From Acidisoma sp965199065 (lineage in GTDB: Bacteria; Pseudomonadota; Alphaproteobacteria; Acetobacterales; Acetobacteraceae): a stretch of DNA of 64,000 nt. The stretch covers positions 1,426,001 through 1,490,000 of the forward strand of contig NZ_CBDAQN010000003.1 of assembly GCF_965199065.1 (NCBI RefSeq), read 5' to 3'. This document shows positions 17,605-25,822 of this stretch, one piece after another. Numbering within the stretch: position 1 is the first letter of the stretch; each line of letters begins with the position of its first letter. Under the pieces are notes generated by a model, which made no database searches, was not told the DNA's origin, and saw only the letters and a program-made list of their open reading frames with translations. The translations under genes were made by a program, and so were the position numbers.

Positions 17605-19380
17605 TTATTCCGCCGGCGTGGGTATGGGCCCTGCCGGCATTGCGATGTGGCCGTGGGCCAGCTCGACACGGCGGTCGTGCAGCCGCGCCACCGATTCCCG
17701 GTGGGCGATCGAGATCAGGGTCGTCTTGGGCAACCGCGTCCGCAGCAGGGCATAGAGCGCCGCCTCCGCCTCGGGGTCGAGATTGGCTGTCGCCTCGTCC
17801 AGGAACAGCCAGTCGGGCTTGAGCAGCAGGGCGCGGACGATGGCGAGCCGCTGCTGCTCCCCGCCCGACAGGGCCTGCGTCCAGTTCCGGCGCTCCTCCA
17901 TCTGCGGCAGGAGGTGGCCAAGGCCGCAATCGGTCATGGTGGCCGTCAGCTCGGCCTCGGAGATGGTGGTCGCATCCCCCGGGTAGGTCGCCGCACGGCG
18001 CAGCGTGCCTAGCGGAAGGTAAGGCCGCTGGGGCAGGAACAGGCTTTCGCCCGCGGGCAGCGTGATGGTGCCGGTACCATAGGGCCAGATGCCGGCCATA
18101 GCCCGGAACAGCGTCGACTTGCCGGCGCCCGAGGCCCCCGTGATGACGATCGACTCGCCCGGCCGCAGCCGCAGCTGGGCGTGCTCCATCAGCGGCTTGC
18201 CACTTGGCAGGAGCAGAGTGACATCGTCGAGCACCACATCCTGGCCGCCGGTGAGGGTGTGCGGCCCGTCATGCGCATGGGCGCGCGCTTCGTCGATCGA
18301 CCGCTTGAAGGTGCCGAGACGTTCGACGGTCGCGCTCCATGAGGCCAGACTTGCGTAGCTGTTGACGAACCAGGACAACGCCGACTGCACCTGCCCGAAG
18401 CCGTCGCTGATCCGGGTCAGCACGCCGAGTGCGATCGCGCCCGAGAAGTAGCGCGGCGCCGCGACGACGATGGGGAAGATGTTCGCCACCTGGCCGTAGC
18501 CGGTGGTCAGCATGTTGAGGCTCTTGGTCCGCCGCATGATCTGCCACCAGTTCTCGACCACGCCGGTGAACCGCGTGCGCAACTCGCCCCGCTCCTCGGT
18601 CTCGCCGCTGTAGAGCGCCACGCCCTCGGTATTCTCGCGCAGGCGCATGAGGGCGAAGCGGAAGTCGGCTTCGACACGCTGCTGGTTGAAGGTGAGGCGC
18701 ACCAGCGGGCGGCCGATGAGGTGGGTCAGCCAGGTGCCGCAGACGGCGTAGATGAGAGCCACCCAGACCATGTAGCCGGGAATGGTCACGCCGAGGATGG
18801 TGATGGAACCCGACAGCGCCCAGAGGATGCCGAGGAAGCTGAACAGGGTGACGATGTTCGACATGAGGTCGAGCCCGAGGCTCAGCGTGCTCGAGACGAA
18901 GCTGTTGATGTCCTCGCTGATGCGCTGATCCGGGTTGTCGGTACCCTCGCCGCCAGGCCGCGAGGTCAGGCTCATGCGGTAGTAGGTCCGGTCGCCCATC
19001 CAGTCGTCGAGATATTGGCGGGTCAGCCAGCGGCGCCAGCGGATCTGCAGCCATTGGCTGAGGAAGGTCGCGTAGACGGCGACGAAAATGTAGACGACCG
19101 CAATGCTGCAGAAGCCCGGCAGGAAGCCATGCGGCGTCCGCTTGTAGAGAAAGATGAGCTGGATGAAGGAGTGCCAGTCATGCGTCTGGATAGAGTCGAA
19201 GAAGGCGCCGTTCCAGAAGTTCAGCACCACCGTCATTCCGACGAGCGACAGGTTCAGGGCGATCGTCGCGACCAGAAGCGTGATCGCGCTCCATTTTTCC
19301 TCGGACCGGAAATAGGGGACGGAGAGCATCCAGGCATCCCGCAGGACCGGCCCCACTCGGCGCATCGCACGGCGCATCAT
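17605..19380 (-). CDS. ABC transporter, SbmA/BacA-like membrane domain fused to ATPase (YddA type)
   Basis: This 591-residue protein is a half-transporter with a SbmA/BacA-type membrane domain (about residues 1-330, several hydrophobic spans) followed by an ATPase. Walker A is GASGAGKST, the ABC signature is LSGGEQQRLA and Walker B is WLFLDEATANLD. Family members move fatty acyl-CoA, vitamin B12 or peptides across the inner membrane. FLPQRPYLPLGTLR is a typical Q-loop block for the group. The GST gene follows closely. The cargo cannot be read from sequence. Confidence 0.9.
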   Translation of the reverse strand: MMRRAMRRVGPVLRDAWMLSVPYFRSEEKWSAITLLVATIALNLSLVGMTVVLNFWNGAFFDSIQTHDWHSFIQLIFLYKRTPHGFLPGFCSIAVVYIFVAVYATFLSQWLQIRWRRWLTRQYLDDWMGDRTYYRMSLTSRPGGEGTDNPDQRISEDINSFVSSTLSLGLDLMSNIVTLFSFLGILWALSGSITILGVTIPGYMVWVALIYAVCGTWLTHLIGRPLVRLTFNQQRVEADFRFALMRLRENTEGVALYSGETEERGELRTRFTGVVENWWQIMRRTKSLNMLTTGYGQVANIFPIVVAAPRYFSGAIALGVLTRISDGFGQVQSALSWFVNSYASLASWSATVERLGTFKRSIDEARAHAHDGPHTLTGGQDVVLDDVTLLLPSGKPLMEHAQLRLRPGESIVITGASGAGKSTLFRAMAGIWPYGTGTITLPAGESLFLPQRPYLPLGTLRRAATYPGDATTISEAELTATMTDCGLGHLLPQMEERRNWTQALSGGEQQRLAIVRALLLKPDWLFLDEATANLDPEAEAALYALLRTRLPKTTLISIAHRESVARLHDRRVELAHGHIAMPAGPIPTPAE

Positions 19381-19432
19381 CGATCCTATCGGCTTACGGT
19401 GTGGGTTCGCACTCTGTGTTCGCGCATGGCGG

Positions 19433-19759
19433 TCAGGGCTTCTTCAGCCGCAACCGTATGACGCCCTTGATGACCGCCGGGTCGATCGGCTTGCCGTGGC
19501 GAAGGATATCGATGCGCCCGGCTTCGGCCAAGCGGCGGGCGGCAGCGCGGACATGATTGAGCAGGGGACGCCAGTCCTCCGACAGCGCGCGTGCGACCTC
19601 GGACGGGCAGAAGGACTTGTCCTCGCCCCGTTCAGCCGCGATCCGCAGGATAGTCGCCTCGTAGCGGCTGACAGGCCCGACTGGAAGCGATGCCGGGTTC
19701 GGGCCCGTCTCCGGCGTCTCTACTCCAGCCTCATCGGCCGGAGGGTGCAGGCTGTTCAT
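19433..19759 (-). CDS. DUF3253 family small protein
   Basis: This small protein (108 residues from ATG 19759) matches DUF3253. The conserved half runs from YEATILRIAAERGEDKSF through PSEVARAL to IDILRHGKPIDP and IKGVIRLRL. The family looks like a winged-helix module, suggesting nucleic-acid binding, but no function is established. The frame also extends upstream to 19822; the shorter start is chosen because the extension is not family-like. It lies downstream of the aceA terminator and upstream of the ABC transporter gene on the same strand. Confidence 0.7.
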   Translation of the reverse strand: MNSLHPPADEAGVETPETGPNPASLPVGPVSRYEATILRIAAERGEDKSFCPSEVARALSEDWRPLLNHVRAAARRLAEAGRIDILRHGKPIDPAVIKGVIRLRLKKP

Positions 19760-19860
19760 TGGCTCGACACGCTCACATTTCGAAATGGGAGCGACGTAAC
19801 CACGCCGCATTGATGGCGTCACGATCCGCGAGATGTCTTTTATGTTAGGGAGCAGCTGGT

Positions 19861-19903
19861 TTTCGGCGAGTGATGCGCCCGCACGGGCGCATCACCGGCG
19901 AAA
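19861..19903 (-). terminator. Strong hairpin downstream of aceA
   Basis: Perfect 12-bp arms (19870-19881 and 19884-19895, GTGATGCGCCCG and its complement) form a very stable hairpin. With one bulge and one mismatch the stem can extend to 19861-19903 (TTTCG paired with CGAAA). It sits about 22 bases past the aceA stop on the minus strand. A T-run is lacking on that strand, but the position and strength suit the aceA transcript end. Confidence 0.65.
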
Positions 19904-19924
19904 CTGCGTGGAGCGGGCAGAAGC

Positions 19925-21313
19925 TCAGTCGACCGCTGCCCAGGCGTGGGAATGCACCAGCCCGTCATCATAGAAATCATTCATCGGATGCACCACCGTC
20001 GCCGCGTGGGCAGCGTGCTCGAACTGCGCGGTCTCTGTGCTGCCGGCCATCGCGGTCGTCGAGGATTTACCCCCCGAGGCCGCCACCGCGACCGCATCGA
20101 ACCAGCCGGTGCCGACCTCCCGCTGATGGCGCGTCGCCGTGTAGCCGTCGGCTTCCGACGCGAACTCGGCCTGCTGCAGCTCCGAGTAGGCGGCCATCCC
20201 GCGCTCGGCATAGCCACGCGCCAGCGAGAACATCGAATGGTTCAGGCTGTGGAAGCCCGCAAGCGTCACGAACTGGTACTTGTAGCCCATCGACCCGATC
20301 GCCTTCTGGAAGTAGGCGATCTTCTCCGGCGGCAGCTTGCGGGCCCAGTTGAAGCTCGGCGAGCAGTTGTAGGCCAGCATCTTGCCCGGGAACTGCCGGT
20401 GGATCGCATCGGCGAAGCGTTCCGCCTCCTCGAGGTTCGGCTCGCTCGTCTCCCACCACAGAAGATCGGCATAGGGCGCGTAGGCCAGGCTGCGGGCGAT
20501 CGCATAGTCCACGCCGACACCCGCCTTGATCCGGTAGAAGCCCTCGGAGGTGCGCTCGCCGCTCAGGAACGGGCGGTCGCGCGGATCGACATCGGCCGTC
20601 AGCAGCTGCGCGGAATGGGCGTCGGTGCGGCAGAGCAGCACCGTCGGCACGCCCTCCACGTCGGCGGCCAGCCGCGCGGCGTTCAACGTGCGGATGTGCT
20701 GGCTCGTCGGCACCAGAACCTTGCCGCCGAGATGGCCGCATTTCTTCTCTGACGCCAGCTGATCCTCGAAATGGACGCCGGCGGCGCCGGCCTCGATCAT
20801 CGCCCGCATGAGTTCGAAGGCGTTGAGCGGGCCGCCGAAGCCCGCCTCGGCGTCGGCGATGATCGGCGCCATCCAATGGGTCGAATGATCGCCCTCGAGC
20901 TGCGCGATCTGGTCGCAGCGGCGGAGCGCGTTGTTGATGCGGCGCACCACCAGCGGCACCGAGTTGGCGGGGTAGAGCGACTGGTCGGGATACATCTCGC
21001 CCGCCTGGTTGGCGTCGGCCGCGACCTGCCAGCCGGAGAGGTAGATCGCCTTGAGCCCCGCCTTGACCTGCTGCACCGCCTGGTTGCCGGTGAGCGCGCC
21101 AAGCGTCGGCACGTAGGGCTCGGTCTTCAGCAATTGCCAAAGACGGGCGGCGCCGCGCTCGGCGAGAGTGTGGCGGACGCGAAACGAACCCGACAGCTTC
21201 TCGACATCGGCGGGCGTGTAGTCGCGGACGATGCCGGCGAAACGGTCATCCTGCGGGCCGGGCTCAGCGGAAAGTCCCTCCGGTGCGCGGCAGATGGCGG
21301 GGCGGTCGATCAT
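19925..21313 (-). CDS. aceA: Isocitrate lyase
   Basis: Isocitrate lyase splits isocitrate into glyoxylate and succinate, the first step of the glyoxylate bypass, allowing growth on acetate or fatty acids. The catalytic signature KKCGHLGGKVLVP lies near residue 195, with the active-site cysteine. Other conserved blocks are YLSGWQVAADAN, PIIADAEAGFGG and YNCSPSFNW. ATG 21313 follows GAGGAGGACATC, an excellent ribosome site, giving 462 residues. It is divergent from a RamB/ScfR-type regulator, its probable controller. No malate synthase gene is in the window. Confidence 0.97.
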   Translation of the reverse strand: MIDRPAICRAPEGLSAEPGPQDDRFAGIVRDYTPADVEKLSGSFRVRHTLAERGAARLWQLLKTEPYVPTLGALTGNQAVQQVKAGLKAIYLSGWQVAADANQAGEMYPDQSLYPANSVPLVVRRINNALRRCDQIAQLEGDHSTHWMAPIIADAEAGFGGPLNAFELMRAMIEAGAAGVHFEDQLASEKKCGHLGGKVLVPTSQHIRTLNAARLAADVEGVPTVLLCRTDAHSAQLLTADVDPRDRPFLSGERTSEGFYRIKAGVGVDYAIARSLAYAPYADLLWWETSEPNLEEAERFADAIHRQFPGKMLAYNCSPSFNWARKLPPEKIAYFQKAIGSMGYKYQFVTLAGFHSLNHSMFSLARGYAERGMAAYSELQQAEFASEADGYTATRHQREVGTGWFDAVAVAASGGKSSTTAMAGSTETAQFEHAAHAATVVHPMNDFYDDGLVHSHAWAAVD

Positions 21314-21449
21314 GATGTCCTCCTCAGGCTTCAGCGTCGTCAAAACTTAACATTGCGCGCCTGTATGTGGATCGTCATTCTGAGCCAGAACGGCGAAAGC
21401 CGTTGCTGTCTCGACGCAAATCACCGCTGTTTTGTAAAGGCTGTAAAGG
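21314..21449. promoter_or_regulatory. Divergent aceA / ScfR-type regulator control region
   Basis: The 136 bases between the two divergent starts must hold both promoters and are less GC-rich than the flanks. A tandem TGTAAAGG occurs twice just before the regulator start (near 21434 and 21442), and GCAAA and TTTTG arms lie around 21416-21433. RamB-type regulators bind TTTGCAAA-like sites, so TTTGTAAAG near 21432 is a reasonable operator candidate. This is inference from layout and resemblance only. Confidence 0.4.
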
Positions 21450-22847
21450 ATGTCGCGGGCGCCCATCGGCCGGACCGTTCGCCGGCTGCGGCTGGAGATG
21501 ACGCTGTCGCAGCAGGCGCTGGCCAGCCGCCTCGGCATCTCCGCGAGCTATCTCAACCTCATCGAGCACGATCAGCGGAAGGTCACCGCGACCCTCCTCA
21601 TCAAGCTCGCCGAGATCCTGCGGGTCGATCTCGCCACTCTCTCGGGCGCGCAGGAACGGCAAATCGAAACCGGCCTGCGGGAGACGTTCGCGGACGCCCT
21701 GCTGGGCAGCGAGCCGGTGCCGGAGACCGAGATCGAGGCGCTCGCCGCTTTGCCGGGTGCTGCACGGGCGGTGCTCGCGCTCTACCGTGCCTGGCGTGTG
21801 GCCTCGGAGGATGCCAGCGGCATCGCGCTTCCGTCGGGCCGGCGCATCCTGCTGCCGACGGAGGAGGCACGGGACGCCTTCCATGAGCGCACGAACCACT
21901 TCCCCGAGCTTGAGGCCGCCGCCGAACGCGTAGGCAAGGAACTCGCCGCCGCGCCCGCGGAGATGAACCACGCCGTCGCGGAGTCGTTGCGGCGGCGGCA
22001 TGGCGTTTCCGTCCGCGTGGCGCCGCTGCAGAATGCGCTGCGGCTCTATGACCCGGTGGTGCGCAGCCTGACGCTCTCGGAGCAACTGCCGCGAGAAAGC
22101 CGCGGCTTCCAGCTCGCCTTCCAGCTCATGCTGCTGGAGGCGCGCGATGTCGTCGAACAGGTCGTCATGGCGCTCAGCCCATCCTCGGCCGAGGCCGGAT
22201 CGCTGATCCGCATCGGCCTGCTCAACTACGCCGCGGGCTGCCTGCTGATGCCCTACAGCGCCTACCTCGCCTCGGCGCGCACGCTCCGCCATGACGTGGA
22301 GGCGCTCGCGGCGCGCTTCTGCGTCTCCTTCGAGCAGGCGTGCCACCGGCTCTCCACCCTGCAGCGGCCGGGCGAGCGCGGGGTGCCCTTCTTCTTCCTG
22401 CGTCTCGACCCCGCGGGCAACGTGTCGAAGCGGTTTTCCGCCGCCGGCTTTCCCTTTGCCCGCTATGGCGGCTCCTGCCCGCGTTGGGTGGTGCATTCGG
22501 CATTTGCCACGCCCAGCGTCGTGCGCGTGCAGGTGGCGCAGCTGCCGGACGGCGGCACCTTCCTGTGCTTCGCGCGCAGCGTCTCGCGCATGGCCTCCTC
22601 CTGGGCGGAGCCGAAGCCTGTCCATGTCATTGCCATGGGCTGCGACATCGCCCACGCCGGCGAAGTCGTCTATGCCGACGGCATCGATGTCGGGCACGCG
22701 GCCGTCGGCATCGGCCTCTCCTGCCGGCTCTGCGACCGCACGCATTGCCGCAGCCGCGCCTTTCCGCCGCTGGAGCATCGCCTGGCGCTCGACCCGCTGA
22801 CACGCGGCGACAGCCCCTATCGCTTCGAAAAGATCTCCGGACGCTGA
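21450..22847 (+). CDS. XRE-family regulator of short-chain fatty acyl metabolism (ScfR/RamB type)
   Basis: This 465-residue regulator has an N-terminal XRE helix-turn-helix (about 8-62, LSQQALASRLGISASYLNLI), a central IrrE/M78-like region and a C-terminal ScfR/DUF2083 domain with the cysteine cluster GLSCRLCDRTHCRSRAFPPLEH. RamB of Corynebacterium and PrpR of mycobacteria are characterised relatives; they control glyoxylate and propionate genes and may bind acyl-CoA or Fe-S clusters through this region. Divergence from aceA strongly suggests control of isocitrate lyase and of its own gene. Confidence 0.9.
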   Translation: MSRAPIGRTVRRLRLEMTLSQQALASRLGISASYLNLIEHDQRKVTATLLIKLAEILRVDLATLSGAQERQIETGLRETFADALLGSEPVPETEIEALAALPGAARAVLALYRAWRVASEDASGIALPSGRRILLPTEEARDAFHERTNHFPELEAAAERVGKELAAAPAEMNHAVAESLRRRHGVSVRVAPLQNALRLYDPVVRSLTLSEQLPRESRGFQLAFQLMLLEARDVVEQVVMALSPSSAEAGSLIRIGLLNYAAGCLLMPYSAYLASARTLRHDVEALAARFCVSFEQACHRLSTLQRPGERGVPFFFLRLDPAGNVSKRFSAAGFPFARYGGSCPRWVVHSAFATPSVVRVQVAQLPDGGTFLCFARSVSRMASSWAEPKPVHVIAMGCDIAHAGEVVYADGIDVGHAAVGIGLSCRLCDRTHCRSRAFPPLEHRLALDPLTRGDSPYRFEKISGR

Positions 22848-22993
22848 TCGAAGCGCCCGGCCTTAACCGAACGGTGACAGCAGCGCTGTAATCTAGCCTG
22901 TGATCTTTCAACGCAACCATCGAGGAGGTTCGGCTGCACTCTCCTCACCCCCCGGCGGCCCCTACGGCGCCAGCAGGCGCCGTCGAGCGGCGG

Positions 22994-23740
22994 ATGCAAG
23001 CGGAGCTACGGAGAGCCGTCGCGCGCGAGGCGCTGGTGCTCGACTTCCAGCCGCGCCACGACATGAAAACGGGAAGCCTGTGCGCGGTGGAGGCAACCCT
23101 TGGATGGCCTTTTCGCCGCCTTGGCGCGCCGAGCCACCTTCCGATGCCGGCCATCCCCACGATCGAGCGCGGATTGTCGAGCCTGCTGAGCGCGTGGATT
23201 TTTCGCACGGCCTGTGCGGAGGCCGCGGGATGGGAGCGCCACGACCTGCGCCTCTCGGTCAAGCTGGTGGCGACCCAGCTGCGCGCCGAGGAACTCTGCC
23301 TCCAGATCGCCGCGGCGCTGGACGCCACAGGCCTTGCCCCTGAGCGCCTGGAACTGTCCATTCCCGAAAATCTCGTCTTCAGCCTGGAGGATGACGCGGA
23401 CATCGCCTTTGCGAGCCTACGCGATATCGGGGTGCACCTTCTGCTGGACGAGTTCGGCCATATCTTCGCCAGCCTGACGGCGCTTCGGGCGATCCCTCTG
23501 ACGGCGTTGAAGGTGGACCGGGTGATGCTGCGCGGCCTGCCCGTGGACGAGGACAGCCTCACCATCGTCCGGGCCGTGATCGATAGCTCGCACATGCTGG
23601 GGTTGAGGGTCTGCGCCGACGGCGTCGATACCGAGGCGCAGCGGGCGACGCTGCAGAAGCTGGGCGTGGACGACGGCCAGGGCAGCGTCTTCAGCGCGCC
23701 GATGTCGGCCGGCGACTTAGGCAGCTACCTGCAGCGGTAG
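22994..23740 (+). CDS. Degenerate stand-alone EAL domain protein
   Basis: This 248-residue protein is a single EAL fold, the cyclic-di-GMP phosphodiesterase family. Several metal-site positions are altered: EAL reads EAT, the NLS asparagine is Lys (LSVKLVATQ), DDFG reads DEFG, and AEGVET reads ADGVDT. The Lys (LKVDR) and the GQGSVFS glutamine remain. Catalysis is therefore doubtful; it may bind c-di-GMP or a protein partner. The start is uncertain: ATG 22994 has no ribosome site, whereas GAGGAGG stands 5 bases before an in-frame CTG at 22934. It is convergent with the sterol desaturase gene. Confidence 0.8.
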   Translation: MQAELRRAVAREALVLDFQPRHDMKTGSLCAVEATLGWPFRRLGAPSHLPMPAIPTIERGLSSLLSAWIFRTACAEAAGWERHDLRLSVKLVATQLRAEELCLQIAAALDATGLAPERLELSIPENLVFSLEDDADIAFASLRDIGVHLLLDEFGHIFASLTALRAIPLTALKVDRVMLRGLPVDEDSLTIVRAVIDSSHMLGLRVCADGVDTEAQRATLQKLGVDDGQGSVFSAPMSAGDLGSYLQR

Positions 23741-23741
23741 T

Positions 23742-23756
23742 CCCGGAAACTCCGGG
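23742..23756. terminator. Short hairpin between convergent genes
   Basis: CCCGGA and TCCGGG arms with a 3-base loop lie directly after the EAL gene stop and just before the end of the convergent sterol desaturase gene. There is no T-run, but the position suits a bidirectional transcript end. Confidence 0.35.
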
Positions 23757-23759
23757 CGA

Positions 23760-24731
23760 TCAGGCTTGGGCAGCCCGACGGCCCCGACGGCCACGGAGCG
23801 CACGGATGAAGCGGCGCAGGCCCGCCGCCTGCTGTTCGATGTAATTGCCGGTGTGCAGCGCTTCCTCGGCGGAAGGATCGCCGGTGCGGATATATTCGCG
23901 CCCGAAATCCGCGGTGCCGAACATCATGTCCCACCAGGGGAGCGTCGCGCCGTAGTTGCAGCTGCGCTGCCCGGCCGCCTTCACGCTATGATGCGCGCGG
24001 TGAAAGCGCGGCGAGATGAGCAGCCGTTCGCCGAGCCAGCCGAAATAGACGCGGGTGTTGGCGTGGCTGAAACTTTCCAGCACCCGCACGGTCAGCACCA
24101 ACATGGGGAACTGGAGCGGCGGCACGCCGATGGCCAGTGCGACAACGCCAAACCAGACGCCCGACATCAGGTCGTCCAGCAGATGATTGCGGTCGTCGGA
24201 CCAGAAGGTCATCTGCCGCTGGGCATGATGGAGCGAATGCAGCGCATACCACCAGTAGAAGCGATGCGAGAGCCGGTGCCGCCAATACTCGGCGAAATCC
24301 AGGATGATCAGGTAAGTGATCAGCGTGAGGATCGGGTGGCCGAGCAGGAACGGCAGCGCGCGCTCGATCGTCGGCGGGACGATGCCCTCGTCGGTCAGGA
24401 ACCCGTTGAGCCAGGTCTGCACGATGTAGAACAGCACGAAGGTGACGAGCGGCAGCACGCCGATGCGCTGGAGCAACGTATAGAATATGTCGGTGCCGAC
24501 GCTCTCGCGCCGGACCCAGCGCTCCAGCGGGGCGAAGCGTTCCGCCGGCATCGACAGAGCGAGTGTGATGCCGACCTGCGCGATCCCGTACAGCGCCACC
24601 AGCGCCCAGCCGTAGGAGATATCCTCCCAGGCGCTGAGACCGAGATGCCAAAGCAATGGCAGGAGCAGATTACCCTGCAGCCAGCCGGCCAGGGTGTCGA
24701 ACGGATCGAGCAGGAAATCCTGGAAGCTCAT
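23760..24731 (-). CDS. Sterol desaturase/fatty acid hydroxylase family membrane protein
   Basis: This integral membrane di-iron enzyme of 323 residues has several hydrophobic spans. The three histidine boxes are HRLSH, HSLHH and HRAHH, with ESFSHANTR between the second and third. Family members hydroxylate or desaturate sterols, fatty acids, carotenoids or sphingolipids. Its start overlaps the stop of the upstream beta-propeller gene (ATGA), so the two are made together. The substrate is unknown; a hopanoid or membrane lipid is plausible in an alphaproteobacterium. Confidence 0.9.
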   Translation of the reverse strand: MSFQDFLLDPFDTLAGWLQGNLLLPLLWHLGLSAWEDISYGWALVALYGIAQVGITLALSMPAERFAPLERWVRRESVGTDIFYTLLQRIGVLPLVTFVLFYIVQTWLNGFLTDEGIVPPTIERALPFLLGHPILTLITYLIILDFAEYWRHRLSHRFYWWYALHSLHHAQRQMTFWSDDRNHLLDDLMSGVWFGVVALAIGVPPLQFPMLVLTVRVLESFSHANTRVYFGWLGERLLISPRFHRAHHSVKAAGQRSCNYGATLPWWDMMFGTADFGREYIRTGDPSAEEALHTGNYIEQQAAGLRRFIRALRGRRGRRAAQA

Positions 24732-25738
24732 TGAGCGCTCGCGACGGTCGTCTGCCAGATCTTCGGGTCGTGCGTGTTCAGCCAGATGCCATGCGGCGAC
24801 CGGCCAACGCGGATCGTCGTGAAGGTGAACGTCTTGGGGTCGATCAGCGCCACGCTATGCGCCCAGCGGAGCGTCGCCCAGATGGTGCCGTCGGGCGCGA
24901 AGTCCATGTCGTCGGGGCCGCCGGGCATGTGGAAGGTTTTCAGCACCGCCAGCGTTTTCGCGTCGAGGATCGAGATGTATCCGCTCTCGCGGTCGGTGAC
25001 GTAGATGATCCGGCCGCCGGGCGGGATGAACATGACATGCGCGCCCGGCTTCGTCGGGATCGTGCCGATGACGCTGCCGGTGGCCGGATCAACCTCCGCG
25101 ACATGGGCCTCGCCCATGATGCCGACCATCAGCATGCCGTTGTGCCACAGCACGCCGGCCGGTGTGTTGCCGACCGGCTTCTGCCATTCGACCCGGCCGC
25201 TGGCGGTATCGATCGCGATGAGTTGGCCGGAGACCTGCAAGCTGACGAAGACCGTGCGCGAGTCCGGCGCGTAGTTGATGTGGCTCGGCATCGTGTGGGC
25301 GGGGATGCGGTGCAGCAGCTGCATCGTCTGCGCGTCGTAGATGTCGATCTGGTCGCGCGCGAGGCCGGCGACAGTCAGGTAGCGCCCGTCGGGGCTGAAC
25401 ACGATCTGATACGGATCGCTCATGGTGATGTTGCGCTGGAGGACGCCGGTGCGCGGATCGAGGAAGAAAAGCGCGTTGCCCGTCGTGTCCCCCACAACGA
25501 GGGACCGCCCGTCGGGCGTCAGCGCCATGTGGTGCGGCTCGCGGTAGACAGGCACCGTGCGGATAAGGTTGTGTGTATCGACGTTGATCTCGTCGATCGA
25601 GGCGCTGTTGGAGTTGATGACGAAGGCGATCTTGAGGTGCCCAGCCTTGAGGTCGTCGGCAGCCGCCGGGCGCGCAAGAGCGCAGAGAGCAAGCACGCCC
25701 GCGCCCAGGACCGAGAGACAGCCTCGCCACGCCCGCAT
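24728..25738 (-). CDS. Secreted YVTN-type beta-propeller protein
   Basis: This exported protein of 336 residues has a signal peptide (LSVLGAGVLALCALARPAAA, cleavage near residue 27) and YVTN/NHL-like blade repeats such as MALTPDGRSLVVGD, IVFSPDGRYLTVAG, INYAPDSRTVFVS, IPPGGRIIYVTD and DFAPDGTIWAT. These repeats fold into a periplasmic beta-propeller, usually a binding scaffold. Its 3' end overlaps the start of the sterol desaturase gene by 4 bases. No enzyme motif is visible and the partner is unknown. Confidence 0.88.
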   Translation of the reverse strand: MRAWRGCLSVLGAGVLALCALARPAAADDLKAGHLKIAFVINSNSASIDEINVDTHNLIRTVPVYREPHHMALTPDGRSLVVGDTTGNALFFLDPRTGVLQRNITMSDPYQIVFSPDGRYLTVAGLARDQIDIYDAQTMQLLHRIPAHTMPSHINYAPDSRTVFVSLQVSGQLIAIDTASGRVEWQKPVGNTPAGVLWHNGMLMVGIMGEAHVAEVDPATGSVIGTIPTKPGAHVMFIPPGGRIIYVTDRESGYISILDAKTLAVLKTFHMPGGPDDMDFAPDGTIWATLRWAHSVALIDPKTFTFTTIRVGRSPHGIWLNTHDPKIWQTTVASAQ

Positions 25739-25822
25739 CAGACACTCTCCGCCAGATCGAAAACTGCGTGAAGAAGCCGCAGCAGGGGTCTGAAAGTCAA
25801 ATGAACTTTCGTTCTCAGGCCG

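Noticed and set aside
22900..23343. Alternative plus-strand frame at the EAL gene with GTG 22900
   Set aside because: It encodes Arg/Pro-rich sequence; the EAL motifs are in the other frame.
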